Origin: Gammaproteobacteria bacterium
GTDB lineage: Bacteria > Pseudomonadota > Gammaproteobacteria > Steroidobacterales > GCA-2729495
NCBI GenBank assembly: GCA_021773815.1
Contig: JAJFJS010000084.1
Span: forward strand, 1-43,528
DNA: 43,528 bases
Reading direction: 5' to 3'
Under the pieces are notes generated by a model. It was given only the letters and a program-made list of their open reading frames with translations, did no database searches and had not been told where the DNA came from. A program made the translations under genes and the position numbers. Positions 15,471-23,826 of the stretch are shown here, in pieces. Positions within the stretch are counted from its first letter, which is position 1; every line of letters begins with the position of its first letter.

Positions 15471-18400
15471 TCACCGATCGATGGAGTACATCAGGTCGAG
15501 CGTCTGTTGTTCGCCGGAGCCGGCCTCGATGCTGAAACCGGCGCCGATGTCGTAGCTTATATAAAGAGTGCCGATGCGATTGAACAGGCCGTAGGTGTAG
15601 CGGACGAACAGGTCGTTGCTGAGGCGCTTGCCGGCGACGACGGCGGCATCGCCGCCGCCGGCGTTTTCCAGCGCCAGTTCATCGAGGGTCAGGCCGTTGC
15701 TGAGGCCTTCGGTCAGGTTCAGCGATTTGAGGCCCAAGGCAATCGCGGCACCGGAGATCGCCGAGGCGTCGAGGTCGTCGGCGGTTGAGGCCGGGCGGTC
15801 GGAGAGCATGAACGACAGGATATCGGTATCGCTGTAGACCGGGTCGGAGAACAGCAGGAAATCGAGCGGCCGGGACAGGTTACCCGTGACGATGACGCCG
15901 ACGCGGACGTTTTTTTGCTGGTAGCGGATGCGGCGCACGGCGCGCACGTCGAGCAGCGGGTCATCGAGCGGGCCGTAGAAGTTCAGCGAACCCTGTTCGA
16001 TGGTTAATACCTTGCCGAACATCGCGTAGCTGCCGTCGGCCAGTTGCAGGCTGCCTTCGGCCGTTGGCGGTGCATCGATGGTGTCGACGAGTTCCAGGGC
16101 ACCGGTCAGGCGCGTGTCGATGCCCAGGCCACGGAAGCGGACGTTGTCACCGAGTTCGAGTTCGACGGCGCCGAACGGTTGCGGGCCCGGGGTCGGGCGC
16201 TCGTCGGGACGCACCGCATCGTGCACGACAACATCCGGCGAGACGGCGACGGCCGTGCGGCCGAGTTCGCGGACAATAAATTCGGCCTCGGGCACGCGAA
16301 CGCGCCCGGTGACGCCGAGCTTGCGGTCGTCGATCGCCAGCTGAAGATCCGGCGCAATGACGGCACGCTGGTCGGGCAGCCGCAGGATCTCGAACGCGTC
16401 ACCCACGACGTGCAGGTCGGCAAAGGCGCCGCGCTCATCGGACCAGTCGATCTGCCCGTCGACACCGATGGTGCCGGTCCCGGAGCGGGCGGAACCGGCA
16501 ACGATGAGCGGTTCACCCGCCTTGCCCGACACTGACAGGTCGACGTCGGTCACGGTGATCCCGGTGACGGCAATCGCCGCGGAGCCGCCGGACAGGCGCG
16601 CGGACCCGGCAAACTCCGGCGCGTTCCACGTGCCCGACACGTCGGCATTGACGGCGAGCGCGCCGCCGACCTCCCCGGTCAGCACGTACCGGCTCAGCAC
16701 CGCGCGCAACGCGCCGATGTCGGGCACCTGCGCCGTCAGCCGGCCGGCCAGTGGTCCGCCGATCTGTCCATCGTCTGTGGCAAAAGGCGTATCGAGTGTG
16801 GCCGCGGCGGCCAGCGTCAGGCCGAGATCGCCGTTCGCGCGCGCATCGAACACGGCGCGGTCCGCGTCGACGGCCAGCGTCGCGGTCACGTCGCGCAGCG
16901 TCGTGCGCAGCGGTTCGAGGTCGGCGTCGGCTTCCGCATCGGGCAGGCTCAGGATGGTTTCGCCCTGGCGCCATGCGATACGCGCGGTCGGAGGCTCGCC
17001 TTCGCGCCAGTCGACCGTCACGTCGGCATCGGCCGTGCCGGTGATCTGCAGGTCTTCGCCGAGCCACGGGTCGAACGTGGCCAGCGGCAGGTCGGTCAGC
17101 GTCGCGGCGCCGGTCCAGCGCCCGGCCGAGCGGCGCACGCCGTCGGTGCACAGCTGGGTCGGCAACTGGCGCCAGCAGTGCGCATCCAGCGATACGTCTT
17201 CTTTCGTGAACGCAGCCTGCACCGGATTAACCAGTTGCCATGCGCCGGCGATCTCGTGCGCGACGTCGGCCGTCTCGATGGTTGCCGCCAGGCGCACGCC
17301 GTCCCAGGCGCCGCGGGTCGTTGTCCGGATATCTACCGGGCCTTCGGCGACGCGCAGCGCGAGCCGGTGGTCGGCCAGCGTGCCGTCGGCGCCGAGCGTG
17401 ATATTGCCGAGCAGTTGTGCGCCGGTTTGCACGGCATCGGCCTGCGCGTCCAGGTCCAGCACGCCGGCGCGGTCGATGCGGCCGCTGGCCGCGACGCGCG
17501 CGAGTTGCCAGTCGGCGACACGCAGGTTCGCACCGTTCAGGTTGACGGCAACGACGGGGGCCTCGAGTGTGCCCGCAAGCCGTGCCGTGCCCGCGAGCGC
17601 GCCGGCGATGCCCGGCCACAGCGTCGTGAGTTTGGGCGCATCGAGTTGCAGGTCACCGCCGAGCGCGGGCGTCATGCGACCGTTCAGGGCGAGCCGGTTC
17701 GGGCCCGATTGCAGTTTCAGTTCGACGTGCGCGAGCGCGCCGTCACGCCATTGTGCGGCACCGCTGCCGTCGACCGGTGTGGCGAGGAACACGCCGGACA
17801 GGCGATCGAGCGTGATGTCGATGTCGGTCACGGCGCGCGCATCGACACGCAGCGCAAAACCGAGCCGGCCGGAAAGATCCGCGCGCACGAGGGACGGATC
17901 CAGGTCTTCGCCGGAGACCGCCAGCGTGGCCGTCACCGCATCGCCGAGGCCGATCAGGCCGGTGGCGTCGAGGTGCCCGCCGAATGCCAGCGCGCGGGCA
18001 CGCTCGATCGTCAGCTTCTCGGTGTTGCCGCGCAGGTCGGCCGAGAATGCGATCGGCGCCGCGTCGGCCGCGTGCACATCGGTCTCGATGCCGACGGTGA
18101 AGGCCGCCAGCGTACCGGCCAGCGCAATGCGCCCGTCACGGGCCGAGACCGGTGTCGACCCGACGGCGAACGGCAGTTCCGTGAAGCGTGCGGTCGCCTC
18201 AATCGACGGTTCCCCCAACAGCTCGCGAAGCGCGCCGCGCACAGCAACGGCCGCCGGCAGCGCGACGTCTTGCGTGAACGCAAGGCGCTTGAGGTCACCG
18301 GAGAAGTTGCCGCGGCCGCTGACGGTTTGATCGGCAAGACGCCAGCGCACGCTGCCGGCCAGCGGTAAATTTTCAACGAGGTCGAAGTGCCCCGACAGGG

Positions 18401-18737
18401 CGACATCGGCCAGCCGCAGCGCGCCGACCGTAACGCGCGCGGCCGTGGCGCGGCGAATCATCACGCGCTTGCGCAACAACGCGTGCAGGCGCAGGTTGAC
18501 GCGCGCGTCCGCGAGTTCGATGATGAAGGCGTCCTGCCGGTACACGACGCGGTCGGCGGTCAGCCCCGTCAGCACGCTGCCGCCCAGATCCTCGACGACC
18601 AGTTCGCCGGGGATCGCCGGCTGCGCCTGACCCACCAGCCAGCGGGCGCCCGCCGGCGTACCGAGCAACAGCAGCACCGCCGCGCAGAGGGCGGCGATCG
18701 CGATCAGCAACAGATTGCGCAGCACGAACCCGATCAC
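15471..18737 (-). CDS. tamB: Translocation and assembly module subunit TamB
   Basis: Large AsmA-like/DUF490 protein (1088 residues) anchored in the inner membrane by an N-terminal helix (FVLRNLLLIAIAALCAAVLLLL is the start of it). It extends through the periplasm as a long beta-rich groove to the outer membrane partner TamA, where it is thought to aid outer-membrane protein assembly or phospholipid transport. The body is the typical series of weak beta repeats. The C-terminal about 300 residues carry the conserved DUF490 end, for example GSLNFYGPLDDPLLDVRAVR, VRVGVIVTGNLSRP, LSFMLSDRPAS and YGLFNRIGTLYISYDIGAGF. Its ATG overlaps the tamA stop by 4 nt, so the pair is translationally coupled. 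The N-terminal repeats diverge freely, as is usual in the family. Confidence 0.93.
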   Translation of the reverse strand: MIGFVLRNLLLIAIAALCAAVLLLLGTPAGARWLVGQAQPAIPGELVVEDLGGSVLTGLTADRVVYRQDAFIIELADARVNLRLHALLRKRVMIRRATAARVTVGALRLADVALSGHFDLVENLPLAGSVRWRLADQTVSGRGNFSGDLKRLAFTQDVALPAAVAVRGALRELLGEPSIEATARFTELPFAVGSTPVSARDGRIALAGTLAAFTVGIETDVHAADAAPIAFSADLRGNTEKLTIERARALAFGGHLDATGLIGLGDAVTATLAVSGEDLDPSLVRADLSGRLGFALRVDARAVTDIDITLDRLSGVFLATPVDGSGAAQWRDGALAHVELKLQSGPNRLALNGRMTPALGGDLQLDAPKLTTLWPGIAGALAGTARLAGTLEAPVVAVNLNGANLRVADWQLARVAASGRIDRAGVLDLDAQADAVQTGAQLLGNITLGADGTLADHRLALRVAEGPVDIRTTTRGAWDGVRLAATIETADVAHEIAGAWQLVNPVQAAFTKEDVSLDAHCWRQLPTQLCTDGVRRSAGRWTGAATLTDLPLATFDPWLGEDLQITGTADADVTVDWREGEPPTARIAWRQGETILSLPDAEADADLEPLRTTLRDVTATLAVDADRAVFDARANGDLGLTLAAAATLDTPFATDDGQIGGPLAGRLTAQVPDIGALRAVLSRYVLTGEVGGALAVNADVSGTWNAPEFAGSARLSGGSAAIAVTGITVTDVDLSVSGKAGEPLIVAGSARSGTGTIGVDGQIDWSDERGAFADLHVVGDAFEILRLPDQRAVIAPDLQLAIDDRKLGVTGRVRVPEAEFIVRELGRTAVAVSPDVVVHDAVRPDERPTPGPQPFGAVELELGDNVRFRGLGIDTRLTGALELVDTIDAPPTAEGSLQLADGSYAMFGKVLTIEQGSLNFYGPLDDPLLDVRAVRRIRYQQKNVRVGVIVTGNLSRPLDFLLFSDPVYSDTDILSFMLSDRPASTADDLDASAISGAAIALGLKSLNLTEGLSNGLTLDELALENAGGGDAAVVAGKRLSNDLFVRYTYGLFNRIGTLYISYDIGAGFSIEAGSGEQQTLDLMYSIDR

Positions 18738-20461
18738 AGGTCCGGCCCCAGCGTGATGTGCACGCGGAAGGCATCCGGCGCGCTGCTCTTGAGCGGGACC
18801 GCGATGTCGAACCGGATCGGGCCGAGCGGCGAGTACCAGCGCACGCCGGCGCCGACACCGACCGCGAGACTTTCTTCCCAGAACTTGTCGAAGGCGTTGC
18901 CCGCATCGACAAACGCGGCGACGGACCAGTTCGGGCGCACGAGCTGGTCAAGCTCGAGGCTGCTGGCGATCAGCTGGCTGCCGCCGATGACGTCGCCCTG
19001 TGCGTCGCGCGGGCCGAGCGCCTTGTAGTCGTAGCCGCGCACGCTGGTGTCGCCGCCGGCGAAGAACCGCACGGAGGCCGGCAGCGCGGCGAAATCGTCT
19101 TTGAATGTCGCGCCAACCTCGAGCCGGCCGATGACGCGCGCGCCGTCCCACAGCGGCCGGACAAACTTGCCGGAACCGAGCACCTGGAAGAACGATGTAT
19201 CCGACAGCAACACGTCCGCGGCGCCGCTGAGCTGCAGGTTCAGGGTCAGGCCCTTGAGCGGCCGTGCGAGCTTGCCGCCGGCTGAGCGCTTCCAGCTGAC
19301 GCCGGGCGTCAACAGCCGGCTGCGCCCGGAGTCGAGGCCGACCGTGTAATCCTCGAGCGCATAGTCGAGGAACACGGTGCGCAGCCAGCGTTCGCCCTGG
19401 CGCTGGAAACGCTTGACGCCGGCCTTGTACAGACGGCTTTTGCTGGTGTCCGGCGACTCGCTTTTGTAACCGATGTCAAAGTTCAGCCACTGCTGGCGCG
19501 GGTTGTTCAGCGGCAGCCGGTAGCTGGCGCCGGTCTCGACGATCACTTCCGAATAACTGCCCTTGATCTCGAGCTGGTGGCCCTGCAAATTGCGGCGCCG
19601 GTTGATGTAACCGGCGCGCACCTTCGGGCCGACATCGGTGCCGTAGCCGATGCCGGCGCTGTACGAACGATGCTTGGCCGCGTTCAGGCGCACCGCGACG
19701 TCGACGACGGCATCGGGCGCGGCGCGCGGCTTCGTGCGGATGTCGACGCTGGAAAAATAACTCGTCTCGAGCAAGGCCTCGTAGAGCTCGCGGATCTGCG
19801 CCGCGTCGTAGGCCTGGCCCGGCACGAAGTCGACGTAGCGTGCCGCCAGCGCCTCGCTGATGACCGCCTGATCGAATAACACATCGCCGTACCGGTAGCG
19901 CGGCCCGGTCTCGAACACGAGAACAATGTCGGCAGCCTGCTCGGGCACATGCACATCGATACGCGCCGTCGTGAAGCGCGCATCGAAGTAACCGAGCCGC
20001 GCGGCGGTGTCACCGAAGCGGCGCTTGTCGCGTTCGTACGCCGCATGCTCGAGCGTATTGCCGACGACGACCGGGCTGTTCATGCGCAGCGCCGCGAACT
20101 CGGGCTGCGCGCGCCCGGGTCCGTCGACCTGCACATCGACGGCGCGAATCCGCACCGGCTCGCCCGCGTCGACGGTCAGCGTCGCCGTCCAGCAGTCCGC
20201 ATCGAACCGCAGCGATCGGCTCACGGTCGCCGCGTAGTAGCCGTAGGCCTCAAGTGACTCGCGCAGTTCCGGTTCCGCCTGCCGGTACAGACGCCGGACC
20301 CGCCATTCGGGTGCATCGCACGGCTCGGCGACGAGTTGCACATGCGCGCGCGCGTTATCCAGCAGCACGCCCTCGAGGCCGGCGATCTCCACCGTCGACC
20401 AGGCGCCTGGCGGGGCCAGCAACAGCAGTCCCGCCAGCCATGCGATCCGGCCGGTCAGCAT
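18734..20461 (-). CDS. tamA: Translocation and assembly module subunit TamA (Omp85 family)
   Basis: Omp85-family outer membrane beta-barrel protein, 575 residues from ATG 20461. This start gives a clean signal peptide (MLTGRIAWLAGLLLLAPPGA, cleaved near WST) and AAAAGA-like purines upstream; the upstream ATG 20512 would add a charged extension. Three POTRA domains follow (about 25-250), then the 16-strand barrel. The barrel contains the conserved loop motif as VRFFAGGDTSVRGYDYKALG and ends with GPIRFDIAVPL and a C-terminal strand VHITLGPDL. It precedes tamB with a 4-nt overlap. It faces the divergent gene at 20531, so both promoters share about 70 bases. Confidence 0.92.
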   Translation of the reverse strand: MLTGRIAWLAGLLLLAPPGAWSTVEIAGLEGVLLDNARAHVQLVAEPCDAPEWRVRRLYRQAEPELRESLEAYGYYAATVSRSLRFDADCWTATLTVDAGEPVRIRAVDVQVDGPGRAQPEFAALRMNSPVVVGNTLEHAAYERDKRRFGDTAARLGYFDARFTTARIDVHVPEQAADIVLVFETGPRYRYGDVLFDQAVISEALAARYVDFVPGQAYDAAQIRELYEALLETSYFSSVDIRTKPRAAPDAVVDVAVRLNAAKHRSYSAGIGYGTDVGPKVRAGYINRRRNLQGHQLEIKGSYSEVIVETGASYRLPLNNPRQQWLNFDIGYKSESPDTSKSRLYKAGVKRFQRQGERWLRTVFLDYALEDYTVGLDSGRSRLLTPGVSWKRSAGGKLARPLKGLTLNLQLSGAADVLLSDTSFFQVLGSGKFVRPLWDGARVIGRLEVGATFKDDFAALPASVRFFAGGDTSVRGYDYKALGPRDAQGDVIGGSQLIASSLELDQLVRPNWSVAAFVDAGNAFDKFWEESLAVGVGAGVRWYSPLGPIRFDIAVPLKSSAPDAFRVHITLGPDL

Positions 20462-20466
20462 TCTTT

Positions 20467-20499
20467 TGCTACACTCGGCTCGCCGCCGTTCGGGCGGCG
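20467..20499 (+). promoter_or_regulatory. Possible extended -10 promoter and leader hairpin
   Basis: TGCTACACT (TG 20467-20468, TACACT 20470-20475) fits an extended -10 element on the plus strand. Transcription from it would start near 20482, at the base of a GC-rich hairpin (CGCCGCC 20481-20487 with GGCGGCG 20493-20499). The only gene it could serve is the one at 20531. No -35 was convincing. Confidence 0.3.
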
Positions 20500-20530
20500 T
20501 TGTGTTAACCAATGCGGGTGACGGAGCTTC

Positions 20531-21442
20531 ATGGCGCGTTCAATCATACGGTTCCTGACGGTACTCGGCATCACTTGGTGTTTCGCCGTGAATGCCGGTG
20601 CCGATGCCCTGACCCCCGATCGTATCGGCTGGTCGGCACTTACATTCCGGGCCAGCAAGCTGCTGATGGCCATCGATGTCGACGTCGCGATCGCGACGCC
20701 CGACTGCACGACGGTCGCGCCGCGCCTGATCACGGCCGGCGAAGGCACGGGCATCGCGCCGGCCGGCCTGCAGAAGATCGTGACGATAGAGACCGAGGCC
20801 TTCGGCCGGCTGTCGCAGGTCGAGCTGATCCTGAATGCCGGCGACGGCGCCGCGCTGCAGAGGACTTCGCACGATTCCGGCGGGCGGTTCCGGCACCGGA
20901 TCTACCGCTTCACCGACCGCGGCGCTTACCAGCGCACGCGCTGGCCCGTCGGCAAGGACGAAGAGCGGCTGCCGGCCGAGCGCTGGCCGGAATGGTCCGA
21001 GGCCAACGAGGACCTGCGCCCCTACCCGCCCGCGGCCGTCAATGCGCTGGTCACGGAACCGAGCGCACTGCTGTACCTGATCGGCGCGGCACCGCTGGAC
21101 GAGCCCGGCGACACGTTCGACATTCTCGCCTATGTCCGCAGCCACGTGCACCGCGTGCAGGTCGAGGTCGTCGGACCGGAAACCATCGACCTGAAATACG
21201 GTTTCTCGAACGGCACGACGACCGAATTACGCGACGGCCGGCAGCCGACGATCCGCATGCTGATCCGCGGCGAGAGCATCGATGGCGACAGCGACGACGA
21301 GTTCGAACTGCTCGGCCTGCGCGGCGATATCGTGCTGCACCTGGAGCCGGTCACGCGGGCGCCGCTGCAGTTCGAGGGCCGCGTCAAGATCGCCGGGAAT
21401 GTTCGCATGCGCCTCGTCGACCTGACCACGACACTCGATTGA
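20531..21442 (+). CDS. Exported protein of unknown function (TIGR03503-like)
   Basis: A 303-residue protein with a signal peptide (hydrophobic core IRFLTVLGITWCFAVNAGA, cleavage near residue 23-25), so periplasmic or membrane-associated. The body is beta-rich: a Greek-key-like N-terminal half, and later repeats such as FDILAYVRSHVHRVQVEVVG and DIVLHLEPVTRAPLQFEGRV. It loosely recalls the uncharacterised TIGR03503 family of gammaproteobacterial exported proteins, but it lacks an obvious C-terminal membrane segment, so this is weak. It diverges from tamA. The stop at 21442 is followed at once by a terminator whose U-tract serves the opposite strand. No catalytic motif was seen. Confidence 0.65.
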   Translation: MARSIIRFLTVLGITWCFAVNAGADALTPDRIGWSALTFRASKLLMAIDVDVAIATPDCTTVAPRLITAGEGTGIAPAGLQKIVTIETEAFGRLSQVELILNAGDGAALQRTSHDSGGRFRHRIYRFTDRGAYQRTRWPVGKDEERLPAERWPEWSEANEDLRPYPPAAVNALVTEPSALLYLIGAAPLDEPGDTFDILAYVRSHVHRVQVEVVGPETIDLKYGFSNGTTTELRDGRQPTIRMLIRGESIDGDSDDEFELLGLRGDIVLHLEPVTRAPLQFEGRVKIAGNVRMRLVDLTTTLD

Positions 21443-21445
21443 CAC

Positions 21446-21474
21446 AAAAAAAAGCCCGGTCAAAAGACCGGGCT
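21446..21474 (-). terminator. Intrinsic terminator for a minus-strand transcript
   Basis: A 9-bp stem, AGCCCGGTC (21453-21461) with GACCGGGCT (21466-21474), has an AAAA loop. Eight A residues (21446-21453) lie on the left, which is a U-tract for a transcript running leftward. No T-run follows on the plus strand. No protein gene on the minus strand reads into it, which is the main argument for a small RNA to its right. Confidence 0.75.
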
Positions 21475-21660
21475 GGGTACTTACTCTATTACTATCTGGA
21501 GGCTGAAAATCTTTCTGAGGGCGCAGTGATCGTCTTTACCGAGAGGGGGGACTCTCCGAACGCCAAAGTAAGGGGGGGACTTTGGCGCTATTGTTCGGTT
21601 CGGCTTCAGACGTCACTGCGGTCCATGGGGAGTATCTTAGCTACCGGTACTTTACCGGGC
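21475..21660 (-). ncRNA. Candidate structured small RNA with C-rich loops
   Basis: This 186-base gap shows nested inverted repeats. An outer stem pairs CGCAGTGA (21522-21529) with TCACTGCG (21613-21620). It encloses two hairpins. One is GAGAG/CTCTC (21541-21556). The other is GCCAAAGT/ACTTTGGC (21562-21586), extended by CCGAAC/GTTCGG (21556-21598). Further right CCGGTA-ctt-TACCGG (21644-21658) forms another. On the minus strand both inner loops expose runs of five to seven C, as in small RNAs that bind ribosome binding sites, and the transcript would end at the terminator 21446-21474. Read on the plus strand, the loops show G-runs ending in GGA, which could instead bind CsrA in a leader of the response regulator gene. 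The promoter and 5' end are not defined. Confidence 0.45.
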
Positions 21661-21782
21661 CGTGGCGGCAACATTAACTTTTCTTCATGTTGCAGACCGC
21701 CCGTTTTTATCTTTTAATACAAAACCTTATGAATCCCTTCGCAGCGATCCGAAAAGGCCCGGGTCAGGATATTTGACATAAG

Positions 21783-22463
21783 ATGCGCATATTGCTGATC
21801 GAAGACGACCAGAGCGTCGCGGATTTCATCGTCCGGGGCTTCAAGGAAGCCGGCCATACGATCGACCATGCCGACAACGGCAAAGACGGCCTGTTCATGG
21901 CCACGACCGAAACCTATGACGCGCTGATCGTCGATCGCATGCTGCCGGGCGTCGACGGCCTGTCGATCACACGCACGCTGCGCGCGTCGGACAACAACAC
22001 GCCGGTGCTGATCCTCAGCGCGCTCGGCCAGGTCGACGACCGGGTCAAGGGCCTGCAGGCGGGCGGCGACGATTACCTCGTCAAACCGTTCGCGTTCAGC
22101 GAACTCGAGGCGCGGCTCGAGGCGCTGGCGCGCCGGTCGCAGGGCCGGACCGAAACCGAGACGACGCTGCACTGCGCGGACCTGCACATGGACCTGCTGT
22201 CGCGGGAAGTACGTCGCGGCGACCAGGTCATCGCGCTGCAGCCGCGCGACTTTCAGTTGCTCGAATACCTGATGCGCCACCGGGGACAGGTCGTGACGCG
22301 CACGATGCTGCTTGAGAATGTCTGGGACTATCATTTCGATCCGCAGACGAACGTCATCGACGTGCACATCAGCCGCCTGCGGGCGAAGGTCGACAAGGAA
22401 TTTGAAACCCCCCTGATTCACACCGTACGCGGCGCCGGATACAAAATAGATGCGCCTGGCTGA
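21783..22463 (+). CDS. OmpR/PhoB-family response regulator
   Basis: Two-component response regulator, 226 residues. The receiver domain (1-115) has the acidic pair D8/D9 (MRILLIEDDQ), phospho-acceptor D51 (LIVDRMLPG), S79 at the Thr/Ser position and K101 in YLVKPF. The C-terminal winged helix (about 125-226) has LLEYLMRHRGQVVTRTMLLE, VWDYHFDP and VIDVHISRLRAKVD, ending TVRGAGYKI, which binds DNA. AGGAT lies 12 bases upstream of the ATG. It overlaps the kinase gene by 14 nt, so they form an operon. The regulon is unknown; the flanking genes suggest an envelope signal, but this is inference. Confidence 0.93.
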   Translation: MRILLIEDDQSVADFIVRGFKEAGHTIDHADNGKDGLFMATTETYDALIVDRMLPGVDGLSITRTLRASDNNTPVLILSALGQVDDRVKGLQAGGDDYLVKPFAFSELEARLEALARRSQGRTETETTLHCADLHMDLLSREVRRGDQVIALQPRDFQLLEYLMRHRGQVVTRTMLLENVWDYHFDPQTNVIDVHISRLRAKVDKEFETPLIHTVRGAGYKIDAPG

Positions 22464-23823
22464 CCAGATCCGCACCACCACGTTCCTGCTGACACTGCGG
22501 TACATGGTGTTGTTCTTCGTGTCCGTGACCATATTGTTCCTCGTCATCAGCTGGGCGGCGACTGACTATCTCGCCCAGGAAACCGATGCGGCGATCCAGG
22601 CGGAAATCGCCGGACTCAACGAGCAGTTCATCCAGCGCGGTCCCGAGGGACTGGCACGCGTCATCGCGCGGCGCATCGGCGCCAACCCGGACGGCGATGC
22701 GGTCTACCTGATTGCCGATTCCGGCCTTAACCCGCTGATCGGCAGCATCAACGCCTGGCCGCAGCTGACCGTCGAGCAAGACGACTGGGTGTCGTTCCGG
22801 ATAACCGAGGACAGCGGCGAGTCGGTCGAAGTACGCGCACGGGTGTTCATACCGCAACCGGATCTGCGCCTGATTGTCGGCCGCAAGGTGCGCGCGCTGG
22901 CACAACTGACGCGGCTGTTCGATCGCACGCTGTTCTGGGGGCTGGCCGTGACGCTGGCGCTCGCACTCGTCGGCGGCCTGCTGATGAGCAACAACGTCCT
23001 GCGGCGCGTCGCGCAGTTCAATACGACCAGTCGCCACATCATGGCCGGCGACCTGTCACAGCGCATCGTCACGACCGGCAGCGGCGACGAGTTCGACGAG
23101 CTGGCGCACAACCTGAACGCGATGATGGACCAGATAGAATTGCTGATGAGCAATATTCAGCATATCTCCGACAACGTCGCGCACGACCTGCGCACGCCGC
23201 TGACGCGTCTGCGCAACCGGCTCGAAGAGCTGCGTATGGAAGCCGGCCCGAGCGAAGTTGCCGAGATCGATGCCTGCATCGACGACGCCGAGGGCCTGCT
23301 CGGAACGTTCGCCTCCCTGCTCAGCATCGCGCGCATCGAGGCGGGCACTTACGAGGCGGCGCGCGACCCGGTCGACCTGAGCGCGAGCGTGCGTGACGCG
23401 TACGACCTGTACAAGGCGCTGGCCGATGAGAAATCCATCAGCCTGGTCTGCGACGCACCGGGCGCGATCGAGGTGCGCGGCGACCGCAACCTGCTGTTTC
23501 AGGCGATCACGAACCTGCTCGACAACGCGATCAAGTACAGCCCGGCCGACGGCGAGGTGACCATTAGCCTGAAGCGCGACATGGACCGGATCGTGCTGTC
23601 GGTCCGCGACGCCGGACCGGGCATACCCGTCGACATGCGCGAACGGGTATTGCAGCGTTTCTTCCGCCTGGACAAGAGCCGCTCCAAGCCCGGTGCGGGA
23701 CTCGGCCTGAGCCTTGTGCACGCCATCGCACAGCGCCACGGCATTGCCCTGGAACTTGCCGACGCCGGGCCGGGCCTGTGCGCCACGCTGCATTTTCCGG
23801 CGCCGCCGCAGCCGACGGCGTAA
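22450..23823 (+). CDS. Membrane sensor histidine kinase
   Basis: Partner kinase of the preceding regulator, 457 residues. A first membrane helix lies at about 16-36 and a short periplasmic sensor (37-160) has a globular look (GDAVYLIADSGLNPLIG). The second helix is at about 162-181, followed by a HAMP linker (182-235), the dimerisation and phospho-acceptor region with H245 in NVAHDLRTPLTRLRNRLEEL, and the ATP-binding domain. The last includes ITNLLDNAIKYSPADGE (N box), VRDAGPGIP (G1), LQRFFRLDKSRSKPGAGLGL (F/G2). All key residues are present, so it should be active. The layout is that of EnvZ/QseC-type kinases. It converges with the next gene with only three bases between stops, and no terminator is evident. 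Confidence 0.93.
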   Translation: MRLADQIRTTTFLLTLRYMVLFFVSVTILFLVISWAATDYLAQETDAAIQAEIAGLNEQFIQRGPEGLARVIARRIGANPDGDAVYLIADSGLNPLIGSINAWPQLTVEQDDWVSFRITEDSGESVEVRARVFIPQPDLRLIVGRKVRALAQLTRLFDRTLFWGLAVTLALALVGGLLMSNNVLRRVAQFNTTSRHIMAGDLSQRIVTTGSGDEFDELAHNLNAMMDQIELLMSNIQHISDNVAHDLRTPLTRLRNRLEELRMEAGPSEVAEIDACIDDAEGLLGTFASLLSIARIEAGTYEAARDPVDLSASVRDAYDLYKALADEKSISLVCDAPGAIEVRGDRNLLFQAITNLLDNAIKYSPADGEVTISLKRDMDRIVLSVRDAGPGIPVDMRERVLQRFFRLDKSRSKPGAGLGLSLVHAIAQRHGIALELADAGPGLCATLHFPAPPQPTA

Positions 23824-23826
23824 CGT

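Noticed and set aside
16357-18330. 657-codon open frame on the plus strand across tamB
   Set aside because: Ser/Arg/Ala/Pro-rich low-complexity product, antisense to tamB; a compositional shadow.
21446-21474. Terminator for the plus-strand gene ending at 21442
   Set aside because: The A-run is on the left and no T-run follows on the right, so it works for leftward transcripts.
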